From: Chroococcopsis sp964623815 | GTDB taxonomy: Bacteria; Cyanobacteriota; Cyanobacteriia; Cyanobacteriales; Microcystaceae | Length of the DNA stretch: 64,000 nucleotides | Reading direction: 5' to 3' | Assembly: GCA_964623815.1 (NCBI GenBank) | Contig: CAZUVR010000002.1 | Span: forward strand, 1 to 64,000 | Shown: one piece after another, positions 44,321-53,514 of the stretch | Layout of the letters: each line of letters starts with the position of its first letter | How positions within the stretch are numbered: the first letter of the stretch is position 1 | Translations under genes and position numbers: made by a program | The notes under the pieces: generated by a model | Told to the model about the DNA's origin: nothing | Databases searched by the model: none | The model's input: only the letters and a program-made list of their open reading frames with translations

Positions 44321-45506
44321 AATATTCTCTCCCCCGCCAACGGGTGGGGCGGGAGATAGAAGAAAGGAAAATCCTTAATACCGCCAAAGGATCGGCGAGG
44401 GGCGATAACCAGAACATCCCCCTTGCCGCGCCTTTTTGAGAGGAGCGATCGTAACAGGGATATATAGCTAGCAAGAGGCCCCAACGAATCGCCAGTAATC
44501 CTAAATTGATCCCTAGGGCGATATAGAGGGTGGGGAAAGAGTAACCAGAAGCAATACAGCCGAGCAGGAGTAAGCTCAGGGATAGGGGTAATGCTTGAGT
44601 CAACACCAATAGGGCTAAATCCCCCCAAGTTTGACTAGATGAGGCCGCATCTTTGAGATCTAATGACCTGCCCCATTCTTCCCAAGTTTCTCGCAATCCC
44701 TCGTACATCCTCACCTTGATGACTTTCGATCCGTCGAGAAAACCCACTTTATAACCCTGCGCCGCCGCGTAACGAGCTAGGGTGACATCATCACAGAAGG
44801 AGCTAGCAGCACAAGTGTATCCATTTAGAGCCGATAATACTTCCCGCCGGGCCAGGAAACATTGACCGTTAGCCATAACTCTTTCTGGTTTGTGATCCCT
44901 CACCCCCGCCGAATCGAAACGATAGAGAAGGGTCATCAATAAGGCGGGTTGTAACCACCACTCCCCCGGATCGTAGAGAATGAACTGGGGAGAGAGGGAG
45001 ACTAAATCGTATTTTTCCGATCGCGCCGCTTTGACGATGGCGGCCACTAAACCCGGTTGCGGTTGGGTATCGGCATCGATGCCTAAAATCCATTCGCTCT
45101 TAGGAGAGCTAAATAAAAAGCCATTGTGTAACGCCCAAGGACGACCGATCCAGCCTTTAGGTAAAGGGTCATCGGTTTTCAGCCGGATGCGGGGATCGGC
45201 TTCGGCAGCAATCTTTATTAGTTCTCTTGTACCATCCTGGGAATTACTATCGACGATGAGGATTTCTCGTACTTCGTAGCTCTGACGGCTTAATCCTTCC
45301 AAACAGGGAGAAATTCTATCCACTTCGTTGAGAGTCGGAACGACGACGCTCACCTCCCCTAACATTTCTGGAGTCGGTGAAGAGGGTTGTAAGGGGGGGC
45401 ACCTGCTCGGCCCTTTGAGGAGACGGGAGAGAAGTATTAAAAAGGCGGGTGCCTGGAAAACGATCGCTCCCAGACACGCAACGCTGAGGATAGCCTCTGT
45501 CAACAA
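44319..45506 (-). CDS. cruG: CruG-type glycosyltransferase, family 2
   Basis: 395 residues. A GT2 transferase with N-terminal anchor (about 2-23) and GT-A domain: VSVVVPTLNEVDRISPCLEG, EILIVDSNSQDGTREL, ILGIDADTQPQPGLVA and SFCDDVTLARYAAA, followed by three C-terminal membrane helices. Because it lies one base downstream of cruF, as in Synechococcus 7002 where the pair was characterised, it is called CruG, the 2'-O-glycosyltransferase that glycosylates myxol to myxoxanthophyll. The start codon is TTG at 45506. Activity is inferred from neighbours and family. Confidence 0.83.
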   Translation of the reverse strand: MLTEAILSVACLGAIVFQAPAFLILLSRLLKGPSRCPPLQPSSPTPEMLGEVSVVVPTLNEVDRISPCLEGLSRQSYEVREILIVDSNSQDGTRELIKIAAEADPRIRLKTDDPLPKGWIGRPWALHNGFLFSSPKSEWILGIDADTQPQPGLVAAIVKAARSEKYDLVSLSPQFILYDPGEWWLQPALLMTLLYRFDSAGVRDHKPERVMANGQCFLARREVLSALNGYTCAASSFCDDVTLARYAAAQGYKVGFLDGSKVIKVRMYEGLRETWEEWGRSLDLKDAASSSQTWGDLALLVLTQALPLSLSLLLLGCIASGYSFPTLYIALGINLGLLAIRWGLLLAIYPCYDRSSQKGAARGMFWLSPLADPLAVLRIFLSSISRPTRWRGREY

Positions 45507-45507
45507 T

Positions 45508-46413
45508 TTATTTAGTGCCTCCGGCCACGGGAATCGGTAAGGGGGCTATCGGGGTGACATCGGGTTCTTTTTCAGCCTGATTCTGCGCCATTAAATAAAG
45601 GGTTAGGGCTGGGATAACTCCTGTGAAGATACCCAGGATTAGAGGGATGTAGAACCCAGCACCAATGCTCATCACAGCCGCAAATCCGAAATTACCGAGG
45701 TAGACGACTAGGGGAAGGGTGAGGTCACGATGGGCGAATTCGATCGGTTTTAACCCCCAGATTATGGATGCTACGGTCATGAATACCGCCCCGGTGCCGA
45801 ACCAACCAGCAAAGTTCTGATAGGGCATTCCGAAAAATGCCCCAGGTTGTTCCCATAACCAGAAGGGTAATGCTGTTTGGCTCATGGCGGGATCTAAAAC
45901 GAAATCCCAGGAAGTGAGGAGAATGGAGCCGAAGACGATCGAGCCTCCTATCTTCGCCCATCCAGGTATGGATAGGGTACTCAATCCGGCGCGGGCGATG
46001 AGGTAGCCGCTAAATCCCAGATAGAACCAGGATAGGGGTATGGTAAAGGGCACGAGTCCGTTAATCTTGTAACCGAGTCCGCTCAGGTAGTGGTAATGTC
46101 CGAAGGGAAAGCCGGTACTTGTGCCCAAAAGCTCGCTCGTCAGGGATAGTCCCACGGCCGGAATCATAAAACCCAACCAGTGCCATAATCCTAAAGTACG
46201 GTAGGCGTATAGGGCCACCGCCAAGGTTCCTAATAACATATACATTACTCCCCCGTTACCCATCGACCAGGAAAAGGCTTTCCTACCGATTTCTGGCAAC
46301 TCGGCGACGAATTGGGGGTGGGGTAATACTAGTAATAATCCCGCTAATCCGAAAACCATCGAGAGTAGATGGGCGATTAGCAGCCATTTCTCTATTTTCA
46401 TCAATCGTTCCAT
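45508..46413 (-). CDS. cruF: Carotenoid 1',2'-hydratase CruF
   Basis: 301 residues, a polytopic membrane protein with about seven or eight helices of the cyanobacterial carotenoid biosynthesis family. It adds water to the psi end of gamma-carotene, leading to myxol glycosides. Family features include SWSMGNGGVMYMLLGTLAVA, SELLGTSTGFPFGHYHYLSG with several histidines, VPFTIPLSWFYLGFSG, TSWDFVLDPAMS, and PGAFFGMPYQNFAGWFGTG. The gene precedes cruG by one base, a strong operon link. Confidence 0.88.
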   Translation of the reverse strand: MERLMKIEKWLLIAHLLSMVFGLAGLLLVLPHPQFVAELPEIGRKAFSWSMGNGGVMYMLLGTLAVALYAYRTLGLWHWLGFMIPAVGLSLTSELLGTSTGFPFGHYHYLSGLGYKINGLVPFTIPLSWFYLGFSGYLIARAGLSTLSIPGWAKIGGSIVFGSILLTSWDFVLDPAMSQTALPFWLWEQPGAFFGMPYQNFAGWFGTGAVFMTVASIIWGLKPIEFAHRDLTLPLVVYLGNFGFAAVMSIGAGFYIPLILGIFTGVIPALTLYLMAQNQAEKEPDVTPIAPLPIPVAGGTK

Positions 46414-46508
46414 TAAATATTTATCTATTCAAACGAGTGGGTTAGTTTATAGTTTACAAATCTTTATGAAAGAATTATAAAGTTTTTCTTAGAAAGGTGT
46501 TTTTTCCC

Positions 46509-47453
46509 CTAAATGGTTTTTTGGTCGGCGAGAGCGGCCATTTCAGCGTAAACCCCCTGAACGTTATACCAGTTGAGGAAGATACGGGCGATTTCTAGGG
46601 CGAGTTGGGGTTTACCGCGATCGATCAACCACTGCAGCAGGGGGGCCATCGTCTTCTCATTTAGGGTGCCTCCCAGGGATAATAACCCCCAGAGAATTCG
46701 GTGCAGTGGTGTCATCTGGATCATCAGGCGAACTTCCCAGGTGGGGTGTTTTCGGTAAAATAATACGCCCATACGCCCCCGTTGGATTTCTTTGTCGATC
46801 AGATTCGGTATCTGGCTCAGGTTAAAAGGGGGGTGCCAGTGATAACCTACTGCAGAAGGACACTTGATCAATTTTAAGCCCAGTTCTTTCAACCTTACCC
46901 CCAGTTCTAAGTCCTCCCAGCCGTAGAGTTGAAAACCTGTATCGAATAAACCAGCTTTCTCTAACCAGTGTTTGGCGATCGCTACATTGCCGGTGGCGAA
47001 ATAGGCAGCGGAAAAGTCGGTTATTTTATAAGGTTCGGAAGTGGGATTATCGAAGTTACAGGTGTTGATTACCGCGCCGTAGGTGAAGATGCGATCGTTC
47101 CCCGAACTTTCCCACCCCCCTACGAGAGCTGAGGCGTGGGATTGTAAAAATACGGGAGTGACGACCAAATCGCTATCGATGAAGATAATAATATCTCCCT
47201 CGGCTTTTTCTACCCCTAAGTTTCTGGCGGCGGCGGGGCCTTGATGATCCTGTTGCCAGATTTTGACGTGGGGTAGGTGGTTTTTATTTTCCGCTAACCA
47301 GGAGAGGGTGTTATCGGTCGAGCCGTCGTCTACTACCACAATTTCATAACCTGCGATTTTATCGTCGGTCAATTTTTGATTTTCCAGTGCTTTCAGGCAC
47401 TTTTCTAAAATAGGGAGACGGTTATAGGTGGGGATTACGACGCTAATAAACAC
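46509..47453 (-). CDS. Glycosyltransferase family 2 protein
   Basis: 314 residues starting at a GTG after an AAGGA ribosome site. The GT-A domain has ISVVIPTYNRLPILEKCLKA, EIVVVDDGSTDNTLSWL, DIIIFIDSDLVVTPVFLQS (metal-binding DxD-like) and a later FQLYGWEDLELGVRLKELG segment, which carries the ED pair expected for the catalytic base region. No membrane helix follows, so it is probably cytoplasmic. It is transcribed after the SirB1-like gene and before cruF on the same strand. Acceptor unknown. Confidence 0.85.
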   Translation of the reverse strand: MFISVVIPTYNRLPILEKCLKALENQKLTDDKIAGYEIVVVDDGSTDNTLSWLAENKNHLPHVKIWQQDHQGPAAARNLGVEKAEGDIIIFIDSDLVVTPVFLQSHASALVGGWESSGNDRIFTYGAVINTCNFDNPTSEPYKITDFSAAYFATGNVAIAKHWLEKAGLFDTGFQLYGWEDLELGVRLKELGLKLIKCPSAVGYHWHPPFNLSQIPNLIDKEIQRGRMGVLFYRKHPTWEVRLMIQMTPLHRILWGLLSLGGTLNEKTMAPLLQWLIDRGKPQLALEIARIFLNWYNVQGVYAEMAALADQKTI

Positions 47454-47489
47454 GGGCTTTCCTTGGCGCAGTCTGGAACAGTCATTAGT

Positions 47490-48290
47490 TTAGCCCATTT
47501 GCTGTAGTAGTTGACGGATGGCCCCCGCATCTTGAGCCTGGGGTAATAGTTCTAGATAAAAATTTAAGTCGTTTCTTGCTTGTTCTTTATTTCCCATGTG
47601 ATAATAAATTAACCCTCTATCTCTTTTTTCTAAAGGATTATCGGGCACTATTGTTAACAATAAATCTATCATCCTAATTGCTTTTTCTAAAACATTGTTA
47701 TTAATATATATTTGCTTTAAATTGGTTAACAGTCTCGTTAGTATCTGCGCCTTACTAACTGGTGTTAAATAGTGCTTTTCTAATTTTACTGGTTGTTTAT
47801 AAACTTGAGTTAGTCTGATTTCGCAGTCTTCTTCAAAAAGTATTTCCCCTCGATGAAAAGGGTCGATGAAAATCCCTACATCCTCAAATTCGGGACGGAT
47901 GAGAAAATGCCCTGGTAAACCGATACCTACCATAGGAAAATCCATCTTTTCGGCAATAATTAAATAAACTACAGATAGGCTAATAGGTATGCCAATACGA
48001 GTGTCTAAAACTCGGTTGAGATAGCTGTTATCTGGGTTATAATAATCTTGTTCGTTACCGTTAAAATTTAACTCCTCAAACAAATATTCATTAATTATTT
48101 GTACTATTTTCATAGGATAACGATTTTGAGGGAGTCTTTTTTTAATCTCATCAGTCATATGATCCAATCTCGATAAGTAGTGATTAATATCTACCTCTGG
48201 ATATTCCAATTGAGCAATAAGTAAAGTTGCTAACGCCAAGTTAATTTGTTGAGGGGGTTGTTGAACTTCTTGTTGGAAAAATTGATACAT
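47490..48290 (-). CDS. SirB1 family protein with TPR-like C-terminus
   Basis: 266 residues. The N-terminal half fits the SirB1/transglutaminase-like family: DHMTDEIKKRLPQNR, YYNPDNSYLNRVLDTRIGIP, ISLSVVYLIIAEKMDFPMVG, GLPGHFLIRP and DPFHRGEIL. The C-terminal third (from about 190) is helical with TPR character (LLTIVPDNPLEKRDRGLIYYHMGNKEQAR in part). The usual transglutaminase cysteine is not evident, so it likely acts by binding. It is AT-rich compared with the neighbours. Confidence 0.82.
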   Translation of the reverse strand: MYQFFQQEVQQPPQQINLALATLLIAQLEYPEVDINHYLSRLDHMTDEIKKRLPQNRYPMKIVQIINEYLFEELNFNGNEQDYYNPDNSYLNRVLDTRIGIPISLSVVYLIIAEKMDFPMVGIGLPGHFLIRPEFEDVGIFIDPFHRGEILFEEDCEIRLTQVYKQPVKLEKHYLTPVSKAQILTRLLTNLKQIYINNNVLEKAIRMIDLLLTIVPDNPLEKRDRGLIYYHMGNKEQARNDLNFYLELLPQAQDAGAIRQLLQQMG

Positions 48291-48357
48291 AAAGGATAAT
48301 TAAAAGATTAATTAAGTTATATTAGAATGTGAATCAGGCGAAAAGCAAAAATCGATA

Positions 48358-48864
48358 ATGACTATTTTAAGTTGTCGTAACCCGGAATGCGATCGGTTCC
48401 AAACAATTATTTTAGAAGGTCGGTTCTGTCCTTTTTGCGGACAAGCTTTAGAATCGGCCTCCTCGGTTGAACCTGTAACGATTCAAGAGCCGGCGCTCAA
48501 GACAGAGGATACCGTACCGGTGCTGTCTCGTCCTAGCCTGAAAATAGTTCACTCATCAGGAAAAGAATTTCTCCTTTTCGATGAGCTAGTAGCTTATATA
48601 GGCAGGAGGGGTGGTAAGGTCTACCCCTATCCTGAAATAGACGTAACTGATTTAGAATATTCCGAGAGGGTATCCCGTCCCCACGCTCACATCATCTGGG
48701 ACGAACAATCGAGTAAATATTTTTTAATCGATGATAATAGCACTAACGGAACTATCCTCAACGGCATCTCCCTCACCCCCGGACGAACCTATGAACTGGC
48801 TAACGGGGCACAGCTAGAATTAGGAAGGGAACATTTAGTTAAATTTATTATTTTTATTAAATAG
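48358..48864 (+). CDS. Zinc-ribbon and FHA domain protein
   Basis: 168 residues. The N-terminal 30 residues hold four cysteines in two CxxxxC/CxxC pairs (SCRNPECDRF, GRFCPFCGQAL), a zinc ribbon. A linker rich in Pro, Glu and Val precedes a FHA domain (about 60-165) with YIGRRGGKV, RVSRPHAHI, YFLIDDNSTNGTILNGISL. FHA domains bind phosphothreonine, so this is likely a signalling adaptor partnered with a Ser/Thr kinase elsewhere. An O-methyltransferase gene follows after 4 bases. Confidence 0.88.
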   Translation: MTILSCRNPECDRFQTIILEGRFCPFCGQALESASSVEPVTIQEPALKTEDTVPVLSRPSLKIVHSSGKEFLLFDELVAYIGRRGGKVYPYPEIDVTDLEYSERVSRPHAHIIWDEQSSKYFLIDDNSTNGTILNGISLTPGRTYELANGAQLELGREHLVKFIIFIK

Positions 48865-48868
48865 TTAT

Positions 48869-49540
48869 ATGTCTACTACAACTATCAGTCTCGATGCAAA
48901 TTTTTATAATTACTATCGCTCGATTAATTTAAGAGAGCCAGAACTTCTTGAAGAATTACGTTTAGAAACGGCTAAAAATCCTATGGCGATGATGCAAATA
49001 TCACCCGAACAAGGGCAATTCATGGGATTTTTAATTCAATTGATGGGAGCTAAAAAAACTCTTGAGGTGGGCGTATTCACCGGCTATAGTTCTTTAGTCG
49101 TGGCCTTGGCTTTACCGAGCGACGGCAAGCTTATTGCCTGCGATGTGAGCGATGAATACACGGGTATTGCTCGTTCATATTGGGAGAGAGCAGGGGTGAG
49201 GGATAAGATAGATTTGCGTATTGGGCCAGCCGTAGAAACGCTCGATCGATTGATAGAATCAGGTGAAACTAATAGTTTTGATTTCGCTTTCATCGATGCC
49301 GATAAAAGTAATTACGATCGCTACTACGAACAGGCATTACAATTAGTAAGACCAGGGGGTGTTATAGCGATCGATAATGTCTTCTGGGGCGGTAAAGTTG
49401 CTGACGCGGAAATCACCGACAATCGCACTCAAATCATCCGTCGTCTCAACAAGAAAATCCACGAAGATAAAAGAGTCAACCTCAGTGTTATTCCCATCGG
49501 TGACGGCTTAACCTTGGCGATGAAATTGGGATGGTTATAA
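48869..49540 (+). CDS. Class I SAM-dependent O-methyltransferase (CCoAOMT-like)
   Basis: 223 residues. Typical of cation-dependent O-methyltransferases: SPEQGQFMGFLIQLMGAK, LEVGVFTGYSSLVVALALP (SAM motif I), DFAFIDADKSNYDRYYEQ (metal and SAM binding), GGVIAIDNVFWGG and IPIGDGLTLAMKL. Relatives include a Synechocystis enzyme that methylates catechol-type phenols. It overlaps the next gene by 10 bases and follows the FHA gene by 4. Confidence 0.9.
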   Translation: MSTTTISLDANFYNYYRSINLREPELLEELRLETAKNPMAMMQISPEQGQFMGFLIQLMGAKKTLEVGVFTGYSSLVVALALPSDGKLIACDVSDEYTGIARSYWERAGVRDKIDLRIGPAVETLDRLIESGETNSFDFAFIDADKSNYDRYYEQALQLVRPGGVIAIDNVFWGGKVADAEITDNRTQIIRRLNKKIHEDKRVNLSVIPIGDGLTLAMKLGWL

Positions 49541-51411
49541 AGAAAACTAGGCGAGTTAGAAGGAACTTTATTTACCTTGTCACCCTTTTTGCCCTGTTAA
49601 TCCTCATCGGCGGTAAGGTAAGGGCAACCCCCCTCAGGGCCAAAGTCGAAGCCAGATACCTCAATCCTTGGACGCAGCAACTAGAAAAAGAATTTAATCA
49701 ACGGGCGCAGAAAATTATCGCCTACTACGCCAACCCTAGAAGTTATGGCAATGCCTGGGGAGAAAACGAAAAGCAATCCTACCCCCGGGCCATGTTCGAT
49801 TTCTTAGCCGGGAATCGTGAGAGAGCCAAAATATTTTTACAACAAAACGACCCGCAAACGAAAGAGCAGGCCCATACTGACTATATCGATTATTATTTCT
49901 CCTTCACCCTGAAAGGACAGATAAGAAAATACTTTCTCCTGGGGCCCTATTTAGATCCAGTTTATCGCCAGAGGATGTATAAAGCCGCTAAAATTTGGAC
50001 GGAGGTAGACCCATTAGAGCGACCTCATCCGATTTACGGCAGGGGAAAAGGCACAGGTAGAGATTGGGATATAAAACGCCGGGGTTTATGGGTTGACGGG
50101 CGCAATACCGATAACCTGCGAGCCATGCGAGAAACCTCTGTTTATCTCATGGCGGAAGAGACGGGTAATGAAGCCACTAGAGAGATATATAAAGCCAGAA
50201 TCAAACGCTACGTCCACGCTCTCTATCATATCGGTATGGGCGAGTGGGATTCAGGGGTTTATCACGGACATACCTTCGCCCCCTATCTTAATTTATACGA
50301 TTTCGCCAAAGACCCGGAGGTGAAACGATGGGCGAAAGCGGCCCTCGATTGGATGTCTACGGCTGCGGCCTTGAAATATTATCGCGGTGGTTGGGGCGGC
50401 CCAGTTAAGCGAGACTACGGCGGTGCCGATGTCGCTATGGCTTCCGATGCCGCCCGCACTTTCTGGCTGTATTTCGGGGATACTCCCGCGTTAGATTTCG
50501 AGCCGTCGCGGGATACTTTACACATGATTACTAGCTCCTATCGCCCTCCCCTAGCCTCTGTGCAATTGGCGCGGAAAGAGTTTCCCAAACCCCTAGAAAT
50601 TTATGCCACCAAACCGGTGTATGAAAATTGGAAGCCGGGTAATGATAACAGCCCTGGTTATTGGGAGACGCAATTCTTCGGCCCCGATTATCAGATGGGC
50701 AGTGTCGCCGGCACTTTCCCAGATGGCGATGTCTCTCCTTTTAAGTTGATGAGTTACAACAGCGCCAGGGGCGTGGATTTCTTCGTCGTCAATACGGGAG
50801 ACAGTGAGTTAAAACCGGGTAAGAATCCAGGCGATGAAATCGCCCAGTTTGGCAATTTATTAATCTGGTTGCGCCCCGCCGATAGAGCATTCTTTTTTCA
50901 GTTACCGAAAACCGCTATCTTCGAGCGCGGGGAAAATGTCTGGTTTGTGGGTTTAGAGAAAACTTGGTTGACTATCCGCCCGATTAATCTGGCGTTTGAC
51001 TCCGTCGTAAGTTTGGCTCTAAAAAGATATGCGGCTCGTTACGGGGGGGAAACGGTTTTTCGTTGTCTGCCCCGAGGCTCTGGCTTTGCTGGTTTCGCTC
51101 TGGAGGTGAGTAGTCAGAAAGATTATCAAGCTTTCAAACGAGAGAGCGAAAGGAAAAGTCGCTTAGATTTAACTGGGTTAGAAACAGGGGCGGTTAAGTA
51201 TAAAGGTATCGAGGGAGATGTTTTAGAATTTACCTACAATACTTCTAACCTTTTGCCTCTTGTTAAGGGTAATGGTAACTTACGCGATTGGTCTAAGTTT
51301 GACCTCTATAAAAGCTCTAATTGGCTGGATTATCCTCTTCATTTAGGCTGGAAAGAGGGTAAGTTAACTGTTAAAAGTAAGGATTATATTTTCACCCAAA
51401 CCATGCCATGA
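49531..51411 (+). CDS. Exported protein of unknown function, possibly polysaccharide-lyase-like
   Basis: 626 residues. An N-terminal basic stretch and a hydrophobic segment (about 13-29, FIYLVTLFALLILIGG) give a signal anchor with cleavage possible near VRA-T. From about 45 to 310 the sequence is helical and aromatic-rich (KIIAYYANPRSYGN, YIDYYFSFTLKGQIRKYF, MRETSVYLMAEETG, GEWDSGVYHGHTFAP) in the manner of an alpha/alpha-toroid. From about 330 on it is beta-rich. Chondroitin/alginate-lyase-like folds have this combination, but I cannot place it in a named family. It sits in a plus-strand chain and faces a GH10 glycosidase, favouring a polysaccharide role. Confidence 0.6.
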   Translation: MVIKKTRRVRRNFIYLVTLFALLILIGGKVRATPLRAKVEARYLNPWTQQLEKEFNQRAQKIIAYYANPRSYGNAWGENEKQSYPRAMFDFLAGNRERAKIFLQQNDPQTKEQAHTDYIDYYFSFTLKGQIRKYFLLGPYLDPVYRQRMYKAAKIWTEVDPLERPHPIYGRGKGTGRDWDIKRRGLWVDGRNTDNLRAMRETSVYLMAEETGNEATREIYKARIKRYVHALYHIGMGEWDSGVYHGHTFAPYLNLYDFAKDPEVKRWAKAALDWMSTAAALKYYRGGWGGPVKRDYGGADVAMASDAARTFWLYFGDTPALDFEPSRDTLHMITSSYRPPLASVQLARKEFPKPLEIYATKPVYENWKPGNDNSPGYWETQFFGPDYQMGSVAGTFPDGDVSPFKLMSYNSARGVDFFVVNTGDSELKPGKNPGDEIAQFGNLLIWLRPADRAFFFQLPKTAIFERGENVWFVGLEKTWLTIRPINLAFDSVVSLALKRYAARYGGETVFRCLPRGSGFAGFALEVSSQKDYQAFKRESERKSRLDLTGLETGAVKYKGIEGDVLEFTYNTSNLLPLVKGNGNLRDWSKFDLYKSSNWLDYPLHLGWKEGKLTVKSKDYIFTQTMP

Positions 51412-51584
51412 TTATATTGATAGCGTTGTTGGCGATCGTTCTCTTAACTCTCAGTAATTCCGTCTTTTCCGAGCTGTTTCTATTTTTCCCTGTAGATTTA
51501 TATCAATTGTGGGAATTTTTTCAGAGGTATATATGGCTAGGGATTATATTTCTGGTGGTTATCTGGATCATAGGCGAGGACTAA
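51408..51584 (+). CDS. Small two-span membrane protein
   Basis: 58 residues, MIILIALLAIVLLTL at the start and GIIFLVVIWIIGED at the end, so two hydrophobic segments joined by a phenylalanine-rich loop (SELFLFFPVDLYQLWEFF). The ATG overlaps the upstream stop as ATGA, a classical translational coupling, and the gene ends overlapping the convergent LapA gene by 4 bases. No family is recognised. It completes the FHA/methyltransferase/626-residue chain. Confidence 0.55.
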   Translation: MIILIALLAIVLLTLSNSVFSELFLFFPVDLYQLWEFFQRYIWLGIIFLVVIWIIGED

Positions 51585-51841
51585 AAATACAACTCGTCGT
51601 TATTATTCGAGAATCGTTTCCGGTTATTACTCTTTACTCCTAGCAACGCTGGTAATAAAGCCCCGAGGAAAAATCCTACACCCAGGCAGAAAGCTAATAA
51701 TACACCCACGGGTAATCTGATAGATTCAAATGTGAATAATCTGAGAGTCACAGGCGTAATATTTTGAATCGAGAAAACCGCCATCGTCATAATCCAACCG
51801 GCTACGATGGAAGCCGCCATAAAATTCGTGATGGTATTCAT
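51581..51841 (-). CDS. LapA-domain (DUF1049) membrane protein
   Basis: 86 residues from the ATG at 51841, which overlaps the GH10 stop as ATGA; an ATG at 51853 is the alternative. Two membrane segments (about 5-24, MAASIVAGWIMTMAVFSIQN; 42-64, LPVGVLLAFCLGVGFFLGAL) form the LapA pattern, a small inner-membrane protein linked in other bacteria to lipopolysaccharide assembly. Translational coupling to the glycosidase gene suggests joint expression. Confidence 0.78.
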   Translation of the reverse strand: MNTITNFMAASIVAGWIMTMAVFSIQNITPVTLRLFTFESIRLPVGVLLAFCLGVGFFLGALLPALLGVKSNNRKRFSNNNDELYF

Positions 51842-53445
51842 CGCTTCTGCCACCCTGTAATTAATCCTTTTAACCTTTCATATCCTAGCTTAGGCGTTAA
51901 GTCTTTTCTCAGTAAACCCCCATGCGGCCAGAAATTACCGTCGTCTGCCAAATCCCACCAACTAATCGCCTCGATATAGGGCTTACTATAACAGAGCGTG
52001 TAGAATTGTTCGATCCAATCCGCCTGTACTTCTTCGCTCCAGGGGCCGTGCCATAATCCCGTACTATCTTTAAGATAGGATTGCTTATCTACATCCGTAG
52101 CCGATGACACCCCCAATTCGGTGATATGAATCGGTTTACCGAGACGGGCAAATCTTTCTAAAACTCGATCGATCTCGAACATATCTCGATCCGGATAATA
52201 TAATTGTAGTCCGATGGCTTCAAACTCTATCCCCTCCTCTATCACCCTTTTCAGGTATTCATAGGGGCTGTGTTGCGGGGGGTGATGATAGGATATATTC
52301 TCCGCCCACAGACAACAGTTATTGATAATTCTGAAAGTATCGGGGTTGCCCCGTCTCGAAGCCTCGGAAGCGATGCGAGTTAATTCGATAAATTGCTCCA
52401 GGCTGAATTTTAATTCGTTGGCCCAGGCGATACCGTGAGGCTCGTTGATAATATCGTAATAATTCATCTTTCCCCGGTAATGCCGCGTAATCTCTTCTAT
52501 CCTCGGGGCGATTAATTCTTTTATCTCCTCGAAGGATTTTCCTTTGACGAATTCTGGGATACCTTCCGAATGAAACCACACCAGAGGATGACCTTTCGGG
52601 GTAATATTTAATTGCCGCAATCTTTCCACCATCTCATCGGTTGAGGCGAAATTCTTTTCCCCTAAAACCGGCTCGAAACCCCGCCAGTAAAAGGGTATGG
52701 TAGCAAAATTAAATACTTCCTGAAATTTTTGTATATATACTCTGCCGAGTCGAGGATAACCGAAGAAATTAGCACCGAAGAGAAAGCCTTGACGGGGAGA
52801 TTGTGTCTGAATAAGTTGTTTAGCTTTAGTAAAGACGGCCATTTCTCCCGCCCAGAGACTTTCTGATAGACTACGATCGAACCACTGCAGCCGCTCGGAT
52901 AAATATTTAGCTTTCTCCCCACTTTGTAAATACTCCCCGGCTTTCTGCAAACGCGATTCTATATCAGGGCCGAAGCGAATACCTTTTTCCCGCTCCCGAG
53001 TGATAAACTCCCGCACTCGATATAGGCGAGTCTGAGCGAAAGCACGATTGAGGTTGAGGGGAAAATCCTTCTCGCCGTATCCCTTCCCCTGATTATCGGC
53101 GTAGAGAAACACCTCGCCGAAATCGGTGACGGGTAACTTGAGGGCGATGGCGAAAGCAGAATCAGGAATCGCCGTCAATAATTTGCCGTTTTCAATTTTA
53201 CGCGGGGGTTGGAGTAGAGTTTCATCATTGAGATTGAGAAAGTAAGTTTGATTGAGAGCCTTGGGAGTCAAAAGACTGCCATCGGGGTTAAAGACGTTTA
53301 TTTCTAGAAATGGGGGCGTGAGATTACTCAAGCGCATCGGCAGAGAAAATCGGGCGCGAAGCCTGCCTTCGGCATCGAGCAAACCTGCTAAACTTAAACC
53401 CCCAGTAAACTGAAAGAATCGCCGCCGATTGCCGAAAAAAATCAT
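51838..53445 (-). CDS. Glycoside hydrolase family 10 (endo-beta-1,4-xylanase-like)
   Basis: 535 residues from the ATG at 53445; a TTG at 53466 would add seven. The GH10 barrel spans about 215-525. Its landmarks are GHPLVWFHSEGIPEF (about 285-299), the acid/base glutamate in YYDIINEPHG (about Glu335) and the nucleophile in HITELGVS (about Glu443). The N-terminal 210 residues are beta-rich and unassigned (LRARFSLPMRLSNLTPPFLE, ITREREKGIRFGPD), perhaps carbohydrate-binding. MIFFGNRRRFFQFTGGLSLAGLL could be an export signal of the twin-arginine type. It precedes LapA; the Wzy-type gene is divergent. Confidence 0.88.
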   Translation of the reverse strand: MIFFGNRRRFFQFTGGLSLAGLLDAEGRLRARFSLPMRLSNLTPPFLEINVFNPDGSLLTPKALNQTYFLNLNDETLLQPPRKIENGKLLTAIPDSAFAIALKLPVTDFGEVFLYADNQGKGYGEKDFPLNLNRAFAQTRLYRVREFITREREKGIRFGPDIESRLQKAGEYLQSGEKAKYLSERLQWFDRSLSESLWAGEMAVFTKAKQLIQTQSPRQGFLFGANFFGYPRLGRVYIQKFQEVFNFATIPFYWRGFEPVLGEKNFASTDEMVERLRQLNITPKGHPLVWFHSEGIPEFVKGKSFEEIKELIAPRIEEITRHYRGKMNYYDIINEPHGIAWANELKFSLEQFIELTRIASEASRRGNPDTFRIINNCCLWAENISYHHPPQHSPYEYLKRVIEEGIEFEAIGLQLYYPDRDMFEIDRVLERFARLGKPIHITELGVSSATDVDKQSYLKDSTGLWHGPWSEEVQADWIEQFYTLCYSKPYIEAISWWDLADDGNFWPHGGLLRKDLTPKLGYERLKGLITGWQKR

Positions 53446-53514
53446 AGACAAAACCTTAAGAAACAACCGATCGTAATTTGGGCATATTAAAAGAGAGACT
53501 CAATAAAAGCGATT

